Shown piece after piece: positions 1 to 8,577 of a stretch of DNA of 43,906 nucleotides (position 1 is its first letter; the number at the start of each line of letters is the position of its first letter). The position numbers and the translations under genes are program-made. A model generated the notes under the pieces. It did no database searches and was not told the DNA's origin. It saw nothing but the letters and a program-made list of their open reading frames with translations. The stretch is taken from positions 1-43,906 of the forward strand of contig DBXX01000067.1 of the NCBI GenBank assembly GCA_002309675.1, written 5' to 3'. The DNA is from Lachnospiraceae bacterium UBA1201. Its GTDB lineage: Bacteria; Bacillota; Clostridia; Lachnospirales; Lachnospiraceae.

Positions 1-1143
1 GAAACGAAGGTCATCCGCATCCACGAGATGCACATGGAGGATGACGCCGGGAAGCTGACGCACGACATGGAGCGGCACGTATCGCTGGTCGATTTCAACC
101 GCAAAGGCGTGCCTTTGCTGGAGATCGTGACGGAGCCGGATTTCCGGAATTCGGACGAGGTGATCGCGTTTCTGGAGAAGATCCGTATGTTCGCGATGTA
201 TCTGGGCATCTCCGACGGAAAACTCCACGAAGGCTCGATGCGCGCGGATGTGAACCTTTCCCTGCGTAAGGCGGGAGAGGAGACGCTCGGCGTGCGGACG
301 GAGATGAAGAACTTAAACTCTTTTACGAGTATTCGGCGTGCTGTTGACTACGAGGCAAAACGTCAGGCACAGGTACTCGAAGCAGGCGGTAAGGTCGTGT
401 TTGAAACGCGTCGTTTTGATGAGGCGGATTGCACGACGAAGGTCATGCGGACGAAGGAAGAGGTCATGGATTACCGGTATTTTCCGGAGCCCGACCTGCT
501 GCCCGTACATTTGCCGGAGGAGTATATCCGGCGCATGGAAGAGCAGATGCCGGAGTTTCGGGAGGAGAAGGCCGACCGTTATATGCGGGAGTTTTCACTG
601 ACACAGGAGGAGGCGCAGATCCTGACGAGGCATCCCGCTACGGCGATGCTGTTCGAGGGGACCTTGCGACTTTGGTCTGAGGGCGCGGAGACGAAGCAGC
701 GCATGGCGAAAACGATCGCGGCACGGATGTGCGGTGACCTGATGTACCTGTGCCATGAAAAGAAGGCGGATCCGGGACAGTGGAAGATCACTCCCAAAGC
801 ATTTGCCGAACTGCTTCGGATGCAGGAGGACGGAATGATCACGACGAAGACAGCGCGTGATGTTTTCGCCCTTATGTTTGACAAAAACATCGAACCTATG
901 GTATATGTAAATGAGTATCATCTTTTGATAACAAAGGATGAGGATGCTTTGGAGGCCGCGGTGGATGCGGTCCTTAAGGCACAGGAAAAATCGGTCTCGG
1001 ACTACCTCTCCGGAAAGGAGAAGGCGGCGGGGCATCTGCTCGGATGCGTCATGAAAGAGACGAACGGGCAGGCGGATCCCGCGGCGGCGCGAAAACTGCT
1101 GCTTAAGAAACTGGCAGAGAAAAAAGCCGGCGAGACCATGTAG
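1..1143 (+). CDS. gatB: Aspartyl/glutamyl-tRNA(Asn/Gln) amidotransferase subunit B, 5' truncated
   Basis: GatB is the tRNA-binding subunit of the cytoplasmic GatCAB complex. The complex activates and amidates misacylated Glu-tRNA(Gln) or Asp-tRNA(Asn) in bacteria lacking the direct glutaminyl or asparaginyl synthetase. The frame is open from base 1, so the start lies outside the window. About 380 codons remain of a family usually near 475 residues, so roughly the first 95-100 residues are missing. Visible family blocks are IRIHEMHMEDDAGKL, VDFNRKGVPLLEIVTEPD, GSMRADVNLSL and EMKNLNSF, followed by the helical and YqeY-like C-terminal tail ending in LLLKKLAEKK. Upstream gatC and gatA are expected but not in view. 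The next gene begins 54 bases downstream, after a small stem-loop. The first in-frame ATG (base 28) is internal and is not the real start. Confidence 0.95.
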   Translation, partial: ETKVIRIHEMHMEDDAGKLTHDMERHVSLVDFNRKGVPLLEIVTEPDFRNSDEVIAFLEKIRMFAMYLGISDGKLHEGSMRADVNLSLRKAGEETLGVRTEMKNLNSFTSIRRAVDYEAKRQAQVLEAGGKVVFETRRFDEADCTTKVMRTKEEVMDYRYFPEPDLLPVHLPEEYIRRMEEQMPEFREEKADRYMREFSLTQEEAQILTRHPATAMLFEGTLRLWSEGAETKQRMAKTIAARMCGDLMYLCHEKKADPGQWKITPKAFAELLRMQEDGMITTKTARDVFALMFDKNIEPMVYVNEYHLLITKDEDALEAAVDAVLKAQEKSVSDYLSGKEKAAGHLLGCVMKETNGQADPAAARKLLLKKLAEKKAGETM

Positions 1144-1152
1144 AATAGAGAC

Positions 1153-1172
1153 AGGCCCCGACATGGGAGCCT
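1153..1172 (+). promoter_or_regulatory. Intercistronic stem-loop before the corC-like gene
   Basis: AGGCCCC (1153-1159), loop GACAT, then GGG, a bulged A and GCCT (1165-1172). It ends 11 bases before the AGGAGG Shine-Dalgarno at 1184-1189. There is no U-tract, so it is not a standard terminator. It belongs to the set of pre-Shine-Dalgarno hairpins described in the findings. Confidence 0.5.
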
Positions 1173-1196
1173 TACAAAGATTCAGGAGGAACGAAT

Positions 1197-2498
1197 TTGG
1201 ACAGCGGTGACATAGTACGGCTTATCGTACTGATCGCATTGATCATTTTATCGGGCTTTTTCTCTTCGGCGGAGACAGCCATCATGACCGTGAACCGGAT
1301 ACGGTTGCGTACATTGGCTGAAGAAGGAAATAAAAAGGCGAAGCGTCTGCTCGCCATCACGGAGGAACCCTCTAAACTGTTGGGCGCGATCTTGATCGGA
1401 AACAACGTCGTGAACCTGTCGGCGTCATCTCTGGCGACCCTGTTTACAACGAAGGTGCTGGAGCAGAATTTCGGCGCGGGCGTCGCTGTTTATGCGGCGG
1501 GTATCGCGACCGGCGTACTGACGCTTCTGGTGCTCGTTTTCGGTGAATTGACCCCGAAGACGCTGGCGACGGTGAAGGCGGAGAAACTCTCGCTTCTCTA
1601 TGTGACGCCGATCAGTGGACTGATGTGGATCCTGACTCCGTTCATCTTTATAACCAACGTACTCGCGGGCGGCGTTTTGAAGCTGGTCGGTGTTTCGAAG
1701 GACGATAAGGAGAAGGTGATCACGGAGGAGGAACTGCGTACCATCGTGGATGTGAGCCATGAAGAGGGCGTTCTGGAGCCGGAAGAAAAGAAGATGATCA
1801 ACAACGTGGTCGACTTCGGCGACGCAAAGGCAAAGGACATCATGGTGCCGCGTGCCGACATGACCATGCTCGATGTAAACTGTTCCTACGCGGAAGTGTT
1901 GAAATGTTTCCGCGAAAACCAATATACGCGTTTCCCCGTCTATCAGGATTCGAAGGACAATGTCATCGGCATCCTGAATGTGAAGGATCTGCTCCTCATG
2001 AAGCCCGGCCGGACATTTTCCCTGCGCAGATATTTGCGTAAGCCGCACTTTACGTTTGAGAACCGCAGACTGGGCGAGATGCTCGCGCAGATGCGCGAAG
2101 GCGGAGTGAGTATCACGATCGTGCTGAATGAATACGGTGCGCCCGTGGGCATGATCACGCTGGAAGACCTCCTGGAGGAGATCGTCGGGGAGATCCGCGA
2201 CGAGTATGACGAGGAAGAGAAGGACAGCATCCGCAAGATCGGGGAACGCGAGTACCTGATCGACGGGGCAATGAAACTCGACGACATCAACGAACAGCTT
2301 GGATTAGAACTCGAATCGGAGGATTATGACTCGCTCGGAGGACTGATGATCGAGCTTCTGGATGCATTGCCCGAGGGAGGGGAATGCATCGAACGCGACG
2401 GTATCACCTATGTAGTCGAGAAGATGAATCGCAACCGTGTGGATAAAGTGAGGGTCCGGGTGGAGACGGTCGATGAAACGAACACCGAAAATCCTTGA
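1197..2498 (+). CDS. CorC/HlyC-family CNNM-CBS membrane protein
   Basis: Integral membrane protein of the CNNM/CorC family, whose members are linked to Mg2+ (and sometimes Co2+) efflux or homeostasis. The order is an N-terminal DUF21/CNNM membrane region (residues about 1-190, with several hydrophobic helices and the family block GFFSSAETAIMTVNR near residues 20-34), a pair of CBS domains (about 210-335, including AKDIMVPRADM and GMITLEDLLEEIVGEIRDEYD), and a C-terminal CorC_HlyC domain (about 345-425, including EYLIDG and YDSLGGLMIELL). The length, 433 residues, is normal. The start is TTG at 1197, supported by AGGAGG at 1184-1189, 7 bases upstream; no ATG fits. The older haemolysin label for this family is historical. 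The transported ion cannot be read from sequence. Confidence 0.9.
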   Translation: MDSGDIVRLIVLIALIILSGFFSSAETAIMTVNRIRLRTLAEEGNKKAKRLLAITEEPSKLLGAILIGNNVVNLSASSLATLFTTKVLEQNFGAGVAVYAAGIATGVLTLLVLVFGELTPKTLATVKAEKLSLLYVTPISGLMWILTPFIFITNVLAGGVLKLVGVSKDDKEKVITEEELRTIVDVSHEEGVLEPEEKKMINNVVDFGDAKAKDIMVPRADMTMLDVNCSYAEVLKCFRENQYTRFPVYQDSKDNVIGILNVKDLLLMKPGRTFSLRRYLRKPHFTFENRRLGEMLAQMREGGVSITIVLNEYGAPVGMITLEDLLEEIVGEIRDEYDEEEKDSIRKIGEREYLIDGAMKLDDINEQLGLELESEDYDSLGGLMIELLDALPEGGECIERDGITYVVEKMNRNRVDKVRVRVETVDETNTENP

Positions 2499-2515
2499 AA
2501 CAGGCGGTAAAACGG

Positions 2516-2544
2516 TTGACAAAGCGAAACATTTGCGATATGAT
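2516..2544 (+). promoter_or_regulatory. Sigma-A promoter for scfA
   Basis: Consensus -35 TTGACA at 2516-2521, 17-bp spacer, -10 TATGAT at 2539-2544. Transcription would begin near 2551, giving a leader of about 65 nt before scfA. This is one of the strongest promoter matches in the window and fits an abundantly expressed small peptide. Confidence 0.85.
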
Positions 2545-2615
2545 GATAGTCGCATAATCATCGGGTCATTGCGCGATGATCGTGCTTTTTGAAAGAAACG
2601 GAGGATACAAGTTTC

Positions 2616-2762
2616 ATGAAAAAGATCAAGACATTAACAAAGAAGAGCTTGAAGGAATCTATGGTAAAGGGCGGCTGCGGCGAGTGCCAGACATCTTGCC
2701 AGTCTGCATGCAAGACTTCCTGTACCGTAGGAAATCAGAGCTGCGAGAACACGAACCGCTAG
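2616..2762 (+). CDS. scfA: SCIFF ribosomally synthesised peptide precursor (six cysteines in forty-five)
   Basis: A 48-residue peptide too short for most gene finders. It begins MKKIKTLTKKSLKESMVKGG and has six cysteines at residues 21, 24, 28, 32, 36 and 43. The basic leader and Cys-rich core match the SCIFF family, nearly universal in class Clostridia and always near a dedicated radical-SAM maturase. In studied homologues the maturase forms a thioether bond between Cys32 and Thr37; this peptide has Cys32 and Thr37 at the same positions. The start ATG follows GGAGG at 2600-2604 (spacing 11). The next gene is the maturase. The biological role of the mature peptide is unknown. A longer reading frame overlapping it (2576-2818) is a shadow. 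Confidence 0.95.
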   Translation: MKKIKTLTKKSLKESMVKGGCGECQTSCQSACKTSCTVGNQSCENTNR

Positions 2763-2823
2763 TTTTTGATGACGGTTTCGACAGGGGATTCCCGTATCGC
2801 ATAGCCTCTCGGAGATGAGGTGT

Positions 2824-2870
2824 AAGGGCTGCTGCGCGTGCTTCGTGCGGCATCCCTTTATTCTTGTTTA
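2824..2870 (+). terminator. Hairpin with T-rich tail between scfA and scfB (terminator or attenuator)
   Basis: Arms AAGGG (2824-2828), TGC (2830-2832) and TGCGCG (2833-2838), loop TGCTT, then CGTGCG (2844-2849), GCA (2850-2852) and CCCTT (2854-2858). There is one C/T mismatch and two G-U pairs. The tail TTATTCTTGTTTA is T-rich but interrupted. It lies 61 bases after the scfA stop and 56 before the scfB start, with no clear second promoter. Partial termination here would make far more peptide than maturase mRNA. Confidence 0.65.
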
Positions 2871-2914
2871 TAGGGGGATGCCAGAATCGGGCCCTGTGCG
2901 GATTAGGAGGAGTT

Positions 2915-4333
2915 TTGATACATCAATATAAAAACAACGGATACAACATCGTTTTGGATGTAAATTCCGGCTCGGTCCACGTGATGGAGGATGTCGCTTA
3001 CGACGCCGTCGCTTTGATCGAGGCGTCCGGCGCGGGCGCTGCGTATGATCACGATGCGATCACGAAAGAACTCGGTAAGACCTACACCTATTCGGACATC
3101 CGGGAAGCGCTGGATGAGATCGATGAACTCGCTAAGGAAGACCTTTTGTTTGCAAAGGACATTTACCGCGATTTCGTCATGGATTTTAAGAAACGTAAGA
3201 CGGTCGTTAAGGCGCTCTGTCTGAATGTTTCCCATGACTGCAACCTGGGGTGTAAGTATTGCTTCGCCGGCGAGGGCGCCTATCATGGCTCCCGCGGGCT
3301 GATGAGTTTCGAAGTCGGTAAGAAAGCGTTGGATTTCCTGGTAGAGAATTCCGGCCACCGTATCAATCTGGAAGTTGATTTCTTCGGCGGTGAACCGCTG
3401 ATGAACTGGGAAGTCATCAAGCAGATCGTGGAATACGGACGGAGCCTGGAGGTGCCACACCATAAGAAGTTCCGCTTCACGCTGACGACGAATGGCGTTC
3501 TGGTAAACGAAGAAGTCATGGAGTTCTGCAACCGTGAGATGGCGAACGTAGTCATGTCACTGGACGGTCGCCGCGAGGTCAATGACCGCATGCGTCCGAC
3601 ACGGAACGGAAAGAGCAGTTACGACATCATCGTCCCGAAATTCCAGGAATTCGCAAAACGACGTGGGGATAAAAGTTACTTCATCCGAGGTACTTTTACC
3701 CACTTTAATACGGATTTTGCCAGTGATGTGATCCACTATGCGGATCTCGGATTTGACAAACTGTCCATGGAACCTGTGGTGGCGCAGCCGGAAGATCCGT
3801 ATGCGATCACCGAAGAGGATCTTCCGAAGATCCTCGAAGAATACGACCGGCTCGCGGTCGAATACATCAAACGGCGTAAAGAGGGAAGAGGCTTTAACTT
3901 TTTCCACTTTAATATCGATCTGGATCACGGCCCTTGTGTTGCCAAATGTCTGGCCGGCTGTGGAGCCGGTACGGAGTACCTGGGCGTGACTCCCTGGGGA
4001 GATCTGTACCCCTGTCACCAGTTTGTGGGACAGGAGGATTTCTGCCTCGGAAATCTGGACGATGGCATTGTAAATACCGAACTACGGGATGAGTTCAAAC
4101 TTTGCAATGTATACGCAAAAGAAAAGTGCAGAAACTGTTTTGCACGTTTCTACTGCAGCGGCGGCTGCGCGGCGAACTCGTACAACTTCCATCACAGTCT
4201 GACGGATGCGTACGACATCGGCTGCGTGATGCAGAAAAAGAGGATCGAGTGTGCGATCATGATCAAGGCCGCGCTTGCGGAAATGGATGAAAATGAAGAA
4301 ATGACCGGGGATATCCCGGAATTACGGAGGTAA
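2915..4333 (+). CDS. scfB: SCIFF maturase, radical-SAM/SPASM thioether-forming enzyme
   Basis: Radical S-adenosylmethionine enzyme that installs a Cys-Thr thioether bond in the SCIFF peptide encoded just upstream. The N-terminal region (residues about 1-90, beginning IHQYKNNGYNIVLDVNSGSV) looks like the PqqD-like peptide-recognition domain of these maturases. The radical-SAM cluster is CNLGCKYC with Cys109, Cys113 and Cys116, followed by FFGGEPL. The C-terminal SPASM region has many cysteines, including CLAGCGAG, YPCHQF and CRNCFARFYCSGGC, for auxiliary iron-sulfur clusters. The chosen start is TTG at 2915, just after AGGAGG at 2905-2910 (short spacing of 4), giving 472 residues. A TTG at 2864 would add 17 residues without a Shine-Dalgarno and overlap the hairpin tail. 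Confidence 0.93.
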   Translation: MIHQYKNNGYNIVLDVNSGSVHVMEDVAYDAVALIEASGAGAAYDHDAITKELGKTYTYSDIREALDEIDELAKEDLLFAKDIYRDFVMDFKKRKTVVKALCLNVSHDCNLGCKYCFAGEGAYHGSRGLMSFEVGKKALDFLVENSGHRINLEVDFFGGEPLMNWEVIKQIVEYGRSLEVPHHKKFRFTLTTNGVLVNEEVMEFCNREMANVVMSLDGRREVNDRMRPTRNGKSSYDIIVPKFQEFAKRRGDKSYFIRGTFTHFNTDFASDVIHYADLGFDKLSMEPVVAQPEDPYAITEEDLPKILEEYDRLAVEYIKRRKEGRGFNFFHFNIDLDHGPCVAKCLAGCGAGTEYLGVTPWGDLYPCHQFVGQEDFCLGNLDDGIVNTELRDEFKLCNVYAKEKCRNCFARFYCSGGCAANSYNFHHSLTDAYDIGCVMQKKRIECAIMIKAALAEMDENEEMTGDIPELRR

Positions 4334-4338
4334 ACAAA

Positions 4339-6510
4339 ATGCGCGATCGTAAGGGATCAGGCGCTTTGAAGCTGCTTTGCGGAATGATCTTATTGGGCTT
4401 CATGGCGTTTGTGGCATTTGTGGGATTTGATGAACAGCAATATGGAAGCCTTTATGATGTCGACCTCGGTCTCGACCTGGCCGGCGGTGTTTCCATCACT
4501 TATCAGGCAGTCGGAGATGCTTCCGGCGAAGCGATGTCTGACGCGAAAGAGAAGCTTCGTAAGAGAGCGGAATCTTATTCGACAGAAGCATCCGTTTATA
4601 TGGAGGGTGACAAACGTATCTGCGTTGACATCCCGAATGTTAAAGATGCAAATAAAGTTCTGGAAGAGCTCGGAAAACCGGGTGCTCTCAAGTTTGTTGA
4701 TGAAGATGGCCAGGAAGTTCTTGAGCCGAAGCATATCAAGACGGCGGAAGGCAGAGCTCGTCGTTCGGAAGGTGTTAGTTCCAACGCGATCGAGTATGTT
4801 GTTTTACTTACATTGACTCCGGAAGGACAAGAAGTATTCGCAAAAGTAACCAAGGCCAATATCGGACATCAGATCGCGATCGTTTTTGACGGAGAAGTCG
4901 TAAGCGCACCCAGGGTAAACTCGGAGATCAACTCCGAGTTCGCTGAGATCACCGGACTTGAATCGCTGGAAACCGCGGAGAACCTCGCGACCACGATCCG
5001 TATCGGTGCCATTCCGGTAGAACTCGAAGAGGTTCGTTCCGATGTGGTCGGCGCGAAACTCGGTGAGAAGGCGATCCATACATCCCTTCTTGCAGGTGCG
5101 ATCGGCCTCGCTATCGTGATCCTTCTTATGATCATTCTCTACCGTGTTCCCGGTATCGCTGCATCGCTTGCACTGCTTTGCTATGTTACGATGATGATCG
5201 TCGTTCTCGCAGGCTTTGATATTACGTTGACACTTCCCGGTATTGCGGGTATGATTCTGTCTATCGGTATGGCCGTGGATGCAAACGTCATCATTTTCGC
5301 GCGTATCCGCGAGGAGATCGGAGCGGGAACTACTGTACGCACCGCGATCAACAATGGTTTCTCGAAAGCATTGTCCGCGATCGTCGATGGTAACGTTACA
5401 ACTTTGATCTCAGCGATCATTCTGAATATTCTGGGTTCCGGAACCGTTCGCGGTTTCGCACAGACCCTGGCTGTAGGTATCATTCTTTCCATGGTAAGCT
5501 CTCTGGGTATCACCCGTCTGTTCCTGACCGGTTTCTACGATCTGGGCATTAAGGGTAAAGGAGCCTACGGCGAGACGAAGAAGACTACAAAACTCAACAT
5601 CATCGGCAAGCGCCCAATCTTCTTCTCGATCTCCGGCGCTGCAGTCGCTCTTTCGATCGGTCTTCTGATCTTCAATGCTACACAGGGCGACATGATGAAT
5701 TACAGCATCGATTTCGTCGGCGGTACATCCTCGACGATCGATCTGCCGAAAGATATGACCCTGGAAGAGATCCAGACGCAGATCGAGCCTAAGATCGCTA
5801 CTGCGATCGGGGATAGCGAAGGCAATATCGCTTCCAACAAAGTCGTGGACAGTTCCCAGATCATTGTCCGTACGAAGACCCTGAGTCTGGAAGAACGTGA
5901 TGCGATGACGAAAATGCTGAAGGCGGACTTCGGCGTAGCAGAGGATGGTATCCAGATGCAGAACATCTCCGCGACGATCGGTCAGGAGATGCGTCGGGAT
6001 GCATTGGTTTCCGTTGCGGTTGCAACACTCTGCATGTTGCTTTACATCTGGTTCCGTTTCCGCAACCTGACATTTGCCGCAGCTTCTGTATTTACGTTGC
6101 TGCATGACGTATTTGTAGTTATCCTGGCTTACCTGCTGTTCAACTGGACCGTAGGTACCACGTTTATCGCTTGTATGCTGACCATCGTCGGTTATTCGAT
6201 CAACGCGACCATCGTTATCTTCGACCGCGTACGTGAGAACCTTTCGTTGGATTCCCATAAGAGATATTCTTTGAAGGAGATCTTCAACCTGAGTATCAAC
6301 CAGACGATGACACGAAGCATCTACACGTCCTTGACGACACTCATCATGGTCATCGTTTTGGCGATCGTCGGCGTTACGGCCATTCGTGAATTCGCTCTGC
6401 CTCTGATCGTCGGTGTACTCTGCGGCGGTTTCTCGTCTGTATGTATCGCCGGCAGCCTGGCTCATTTGATGATGCGTAAGAAGCCTGCGGATACAGAACC
6501 CCAGAAATAG
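4339..6510 (+). CDS. secDF: Protein translocase subunits SecD and SecF fused (SecDF)
   Basis: Accessory membrane component of the Sec translocase that uses ion-motive force to pull exported proteins across the membrane. The 723 residues carry SecD then SecF. In the SecD half there is a first membrane helix at about residues 10-27, the motif DLGLDLAGGVSITYQ, a periplasmic-type domain, and a five-helix block (about 240-400, with AGMILSIGMAVDANVIIFARIREE). The SecF half starts near residue 415 and has the motif YSIDFVGGTSSTIDLP and a second five-helix block (about 555-715, with VGYSINATIVIFDRVREN). Fusion into one chain is common in Firmicutes. ATG 4339 follows GGAGG (4326-4330), five bases after the scfB stop, so scfB and secDF are co-transcribed. 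SecDF next to scfAB is a recurring clostridial arrangement. Confidence 0.96.
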   Translation: MRDRKGSGALKLLCGMILLGFMAFVAFVGFDEQQYGSLYDVDLGLDLAGGVSITYQAVGDASGEAMSDAKEKLRKRAESYSTEASVYMEGDKRICVDIPNVKDANKVLEELGKPGALKFVDEDGQEVLEPKHIKTAEGRARRSEGVSSNAIEYVVLLTLTPEGQEVFAKVTKANIGHQIAIVFDGEVVSAPRVNSEINSEFAEITGLESLETAENLATTIRIGAIPVELEEVRSDVVGAKLGEKAIHTSLLAGAIGLAIVILLMIILYRVPGIAASLALLCYVTMMIVVLAGFDITLTLPGIAGMILSIGMAVDANVIIFARIREEIGAGTTVRTAINNGFSKALSAIVDGNVTTLISAIILNILGSGTVRGFAQTLAVGIILSMVSSLGITRLFLTGFYDLGIKGKGAYGETKKTTKLNIIGKRPIFFSISGAAVALSIGLLIFNATQGDMMNYSIDFVGGTSSTIDLPKDMTLEEIQTQIEPKIATAIGDSEGNIASNKVVDSSQIIVRTKTLSLEERDAMTKMLKADFGVAEDGIQMQNISATIGQEMRRDALVSVAVATLCMLLYIWFRFRNLTFAAASVFTLLHDVFVVILAYLLFNWTVGTTFIACMLTIVGYSINATIVIFDRVRENLSLDSHKRYSLKEIFNLSINQTMTRSIYTSLTTLIMVIVLAIVGVTAIREFALPLIVGVLCGGFSSVCIAGSLAHLMMRKKPADTEPQK

Positions 6511-6518
6511 GAGTGTCC

Positions 6519-7655
6519 ATGTTTACCATACAGACCGAAGACGGCGCGGCGCGGCGCGGTAGTTTCGCTACCGTTCACGGCGTGATCGAGACCCCTGTAT
6601 TTATGAATGTCGGAACGGCTGCTGCCATCAAAGGCGCCCTGTCCACGGAGGATCTGAAGACCATCCACACGCAGGTGCAGCTATCCAATACATACCATCT
6701 GCATGTGCGGCCGGGTGACGAGGTGATCAAAAAACTCGGCGGCCTGCACAAGTTCATGGTTTGGGACCGCCCCATCCTGACGGACTCCGGCGGCTTCCAG
6801 GTGTTTTCTCTGGCAGGCCTGCGTAAGATCCGCGAAGAGGGTGTGACCTTTCATTCGCATGTAGACGGACGGCTCATATTCATGGGACCGGAAGAGAGCA
6901 TGCGGATCCAGTCGAACCTGGCATCGACCATAGCGATGGCGTTCGATGAGTGCCCGCCTTCAAAAGCGGAGCGCAAATACATCGAAGAGTCTGTGGCGCG
7001 CACCACGCGCTGGCTGAAACGCTGTAAGGACGAAATGCATCGCCTGTCACAACTGCCGGATACGATCAATCCCGCCCAGATGCTGTTCGGCATTAACCAG
7101 GGAGGCGTTCTGGACGACATCCGAATCGCTCATGCGAAAGAGATCGCACAGCTGGATCTGGACGGTTATGCAGTCGGAGGCCTGGCAGTCGGTGAGAGTC
7201 ATGAAGAGATGTATCACATCCTGGACGTGACTGTGCCGCATCTGCCGAAGGAGAAACCCCGTTATCTGATGGGGGTGGGAACTCCGGCGAATATCATCGA
7301 GGCGGTGTACCGCGGAGTCGATTTCTTCGATTGCGTCTATCCATCGCGAAACGGTCGCCATGGTCACGTGTACACGGACCGAGGACGACTGAATTTGAAA
7401 AACGCGAAATATGAGCTCGATGACCGGCCCATCGCAGAAGACTGTGACTGCCCGGTTTGCCGGACCTATTCGCGTGCCTATATTCGTCACTTGCTGAAAG
7501 CCGGTGAGATGTTGGGCTTACGGTTTTGCGTCATGCACAACCTGCATTATTACAATACCTTGATGGAACAGATCCGCGACGCGATCGCGGAGCATCGGTT
7601 CGAAGCTTTCCGTAAAGAGAAATTGGAAAGCCTCGCTAGCGGTGAGGATGATTGA
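6519..7655 (+). CDS. tgt: Queuine tRNA-ribosyltransferase (tRNA-guanine transglycosylase)
   Basis: Exchanges the guanine at wobble position 34 of GUN-anticodon tRNAs for the queuosine precursor base. Visible TIM-barrel motifs: LTDSGGFQVFSL with Asp89 as the likely general acid, FGINQGG, GGLAVGE, and DFFDCVYPSRNGRHG with Asp271 as the likely nucleophile. The zinc site is CDCPVC with the following cysteine/histidine block RFCVMHNLHYYN. Length is 378 residues, normal. I chose ATG 6519 because AGGAG at 6509-6513 lies 5 bases upstream and overlaps the secDF stop. A GTG at 6513 would overlap the Shine-Dalgarno. The secDF-tgt-yajC order differs from the classical tgt-yajC-secD-secF order, but the partners are the same. 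Confidence 0.95.
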   Translation: MFTIQTEDGAARRGSFATVHGVIETPVFMNVGTAAAIKGALSTEDLKTIHTQVQLSNTYHLHVRPGDEVIKKLGGLHKFMVWDRPILTDSGGFQVFSLAGLRKIREEGVTFHSHVDGRLIFMGPEESMRIQSNLASTIAMAFDECPPSKAERKYIEESVARTTRWLKRCKDEMHRLSQLPDTINPAQMLFGINQGGVLDDIRIAHAKEIAQLDLDGYAVGGLAVGESHEEMYHILDVTVPHLPKEKPRYLMGVGTPANIIEAVYRGVDFFDCVYPSRNGRHGHVYTDRGRLNLKNAKYELDDRPIAEDCDCPVCRTYSRAYIRHLLKAGEMLGLRFCVMHNLHYYNTLMEQIRDAIAEHRFEAFRKEKLESLASGEDD

Positions 7656-7691
7656 ACCATGCCGGGTATGAACGTATCGGAGGATTATTAA

Positions 7692-8039
7692 ATGTTTGAC
7701 AAGTTGTTGGCGTTGGAAGCAACCGCAGAGGGTCAGCCTGCAGGCGGGAATTGGCTGGTATTAATCGTAATTTACGGTGTATTTATCTTAGCAATTTACT
7801 TATTAATGTTCCGTCCACAGAAAAAACAGCAAAAAGCGCTAAAAGAATTACTTTCTCAGCTGGAGATTGGCGATGTTGTATTGACGAGTTCGGGATTTTA
7901 TGGTACAATAATTGACATAGCAGACGACACAGTGATCGTCGAGTTTGGAAACAACAAAAACTGCCGTATCCCGATGCAGAAAACGGCGATCGTGGATTGC
8001 GAGAAGCAGGAGAGTGCAAGCCAAACGGAGAGCAAATAG
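7692..8039 (+). CDS. yajC: Preprotein translocase accessory subunit YajC
   Basis: Small single-span membrane protein that associates with SecDF. The 115 residues have a short N-terminal segment, one hydrophobic helix at about residues 23-40 (LVLIVIYGVFILAIYLLMF), the family block RPQKKQQKALKELLSQLEIGDVV, and a small soluble domain ending in a polar tail. The start ATG 7692 follows CGGAGG (7678-7683) at spacing 8. It sits 36 bases after tgt and is probably in the scfA-to-yajC transcription unit. Confidence 0.93.
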   Translation: MFDKLLALEATAEGQPAGGNWLVLIVIYGVFILAIYLLMFRPQKKQQKALKELLSQLEIGDVVLTSSGFYGTIIDIADDTVIVEFGNNKNCRIPMQKTAIVDCEKQESASQTESK

Positions 8040-8094
8040 TTTAGTACCCTGGTAATCAAAATTATCTGGCATTCTGGAAGGGGAGGTGCTGAGT

Positions 8095-8502
8095 ATGTTT
8101 CGTTTATTTGGTGGTAAATCCAAGAAGACCTATGAAGAAAATAAGCCCGCTGAGCGTAAGCGTAATTATGTAACCATGTTTACGTTCTCACGTGATAAGG
8201 TTTATTTCCCGATCATTAATGCATCGGGAACGGACGGCCGAACGATTTCTTTGTATGTCACGTTTTCTTTCCGGATCCTGGATATGGAGGAGTTCAGAAA
8301 CAGCGATCCGACGGCGGCCGACATGATGGAAGAAATGGGCGAAACTTTAAAGCAGTACCGTCGTCAGTACCGGAGCATGGATCTGTACGCCGGAGGCGGA
8401 GCGATCATCTTAAAGCTCTGCACCGACCTTCTGGCGAAGTATTATCCTTGCGTCAGCGTGAGCGATGGACTCTGCGAAGTTGTTACCTTGGATAATGATT
8501 AA
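8095..8502 (+). CDS. Hypothetical protein, 135 residues
   Basis: I do not recognise this family. The predicted protein is soluble, with no signal peptide or membrane segment. It has a basic N-terminus (residues 1-25), a central strand-rich part (FTFSRDKVYFPIINASGTDGRTISLYVTF split by charged turns) and an acidic helix-rich part (MEEFRNSDPTAADMMEEMGETLKQYRRQYR), and ends YPCVSVSDGLCEVVTLDND. The start is ATG 8095, with GGGGAGG at 8080-8086 eight bases upstream; the GTG at 8086 overlaps that site. It lies 55 bases after yajC and ends 75 bases before the U32-like gene, with a strong stem-loop between. Codon use resembles the neighbours, so it looks like a real core-genome gene. Confidence 0.75.
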   Translation: MFRLFGGKSKKTYEENKPAERKRNYVTMFTFSRDKVYFPIINASGTDGRTISLYVTFSFRILDMEEFRNSDPTAADMMEEMGETLKQYRRQYRSMDLYAGGGAIILKLCTDLLAKYYPCVSVSDGLCEVVTLDND

Positions 8503-8524
8503 GTTCTTATAGAATTTTGCACAG

Positions 8525-8552
8525 CAGGCACAGCAGTCAAATGCTGTGCCTG
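8525..8552 (+). terminator. Perfect 11-bp stem-loop after the hypothetical gene
   Basis: CAGGCACAGCA (8525-8535), loop GTCAAA, TGCTGTGCCTG (8542-8552). The following ATTCCGCTTT is only weakly T-rich, so termination is uncertain. It ends 12 bases before the GGGAGG (8565-8570) of the next gene, so it may instead be one of the pre-Shine-Dalgarno hairpins. Confidence 0.55.
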
Positions 8553-8577
8553 ATTCCGCTTTATGGGAGGATTTTCA

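Noticed and set aside
2576..2818. 80-codon plus-strand frame overlapping the SCIFF gene
   Set aside because: The 48-codon SCIFF frame at 2616-2762 matches a known family exactly; this one does not.
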